Assembly: GCF_002105155.1 (NCBI RefSeq)
Contig: NW_019029042.1
Location: 124,001 to 188,000 of the forward strand
Length of the DNA stretch: 64,000 bases
Direction of reading: 5' to 3'
DNA from: Lobosporangium transversale
Taxonomy: Eukaryota > Mortierellomycota > Mortierellomycetes > Mortierellales > Mortierellaceae
Every line of letters starts with the position of its first letter. Position 1 is the first letter of the stretch. This document shows, piece by piece, positions 63,381 through 64,000 of the stretch. A program made the translations under genes and the position numbers. The notes under the pieces were generated by a model. It did no database searches and was not told the DNA's origin. It was given only the letters and a program-made list of their open reading frames with translations.

Positions 63381-63523
63381 ACATTATATGAAAGTGTCGT
63401 AAATGATGCCTATTCATTTACCTAAATATGTATTTCCTTTCAATTTATTTATTTCCTATCATCCTATTTTCTACCATTTTTAAATAGTATTTAAGTAGCT
63501 TTTTCCTTCACTGCAAAAACGGC

Positions 63524-63647
63524 ATCTCTCTTCTTATTATCGATGCCCTTTTGCAGGTGAGTTTATCTTCATTATTCTCATTATGAATTCTCAGAAAATT
63601 AGCAGTTATTAAAGATCTCTCTTCTTATTATCGATGCCCTTTTGCAG
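63524..63647 (+). repeat. 33-base direct repeat flanking a GTGAGT...CAG segment
   Basis: Identical copies at 63524-63556 and 63615-63647 start ATCTCTCTTC and end CCCTTTTGCAG. Copy 1 is followed by GTGAGT, a good splice donor; copy 2 ends in a good acceptor. Removing 63557-63647 as an intron would leave one copy. Confidence 0.85.
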
Positions 63648-63739
63648 CATCCTCAAAATCATTCAAAGCATTACTTAGGATCACTATCATATCCCAAAAC
63701 CACGAGGCTCTTGCCCAATTCTTCATTTTTCATCATTAC

Positions 63740-63766
63740 CTACTAGTTTCCAGAGATCACTAGTAG
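63740..63766. repeat. Perfect 8-base inverted repeat
   Basis: CTACTAGT (63740-63747) and ACTAGTAG (63759-63766) enclose an 11-base loop. It lies about 360 bases upstream of the tRNA gene. Function unknown. Confidence 0.6.
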
Positions 63767-63957
63767 ATGCTCTACGACAAATGGTAGCAAAGGTTCTTTT
63801 AACCTCTAACGCGACCTAGTTACTACTCCATTATTATTCTTCTTGACACTTTTTGATTGTACATATTCATCCTTTTGTTGTGATCATATTACAAACTTTT
63901 TGCTTTTCCTCAACCAAATTCTTTACCTTCACCACACACTTTTATTTTTCGCGCATA

Positions 63958-63989
<32 letters not shown>

Positions 63990-64000
63990 TAGCTTTCTTT

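Larger units (their letters stand above)
63381..64000. other. Right-end non-coding region, tRNA upstream flank
   Basis: No coding region found. It holds a 33-base direct repeat (63524 and 63615), a small inverted repeat (63740-63766), a C/T-rich tract and a terminal A run of about 27 (from about 63961). It may be the 5' leader and promoter of a plus-strand gene starting beyond the edge. Confidence 0.5.

Overview
The window looks like nuclear DNA of an early-diverging filamentous fungus. I infer Mucoromycota, most likely Mortierellomycotina. The reasons are standard GT-AG introns of mostly about 80-130 bases, close fungal versions of ACC1, VPS13 and PBS2, and presence of genes that budding yeast lacks (API5, a DDX20/Gemin3-type helicase, an animal-like RAD23). 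I rebuilt exon by exon, checking phase at every junction, all main genes; each sums to a whole number of codons and to about the usual family length.

Layout from left to right: an amino-acid permease running off the left edge (-); RAD23 (-) and API5 (+) sharing a 400-base divergent promoter; a PBS2/Wis1-type MAP kinase kinase (+); a mitochondrial-type PPR protein (-); a long-chain acyl-CoA synthetase (-); acetyl-CoA carboxylase ACC1 (+), divergent from the synthetase; a 3226-residue VPS13 lipid-transfer protein (-); a SET/NAP-type histone chaperone (-) divergent from an M16C metallopeptidase (+); a DDX20-like helicase (-) divergent from a syntaxin-8-like Qc-SNARE (+); quinolinate phosphoribosyltransferase (+); proteasome subunit RPN12 (-); an unresolved 1.5 kb with broken reading frames; a CAMKL protein kinase (+); a small C2-domain protein (-); a 3.3 kb stretch with no recognisable gene; a UBC4/UBE2D ubiquitin-conjugating enzyme (-); and tRNA-Phe(GAA) (-).

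Functional threads: the synthetase, ACC1 and VPS13 make or move acyl lipids and lie side by side. RAD23, RPN12 and UBC4 all belong to the ubiquitin-proteasome route but are spread over 60 kb, so I see no operon-like logic. Gene pairs alternate between divergent promoters of 200-400 bases and convergent 3' ends of 145-400 bases.

The most unusual features are in the non-coding parts: more than 30 uninterrupted A or T runs of about 20-30 bases, all outside coding exons and often paired as an A run and a T run in one intron; two well-supported GC-AG introns; an 8-base microexon; a last exon with only five coding bases; a 33-base direct repeat whose geometry resembles intron birth by duplication; and a SNARE with histidine where the central glutamine is expected. 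I did not find a clearly new multi-gene system. The best candidate for something undescribed is the broken, zinc-ribbon-like coding patchwork near 52.2-53.2 kb.
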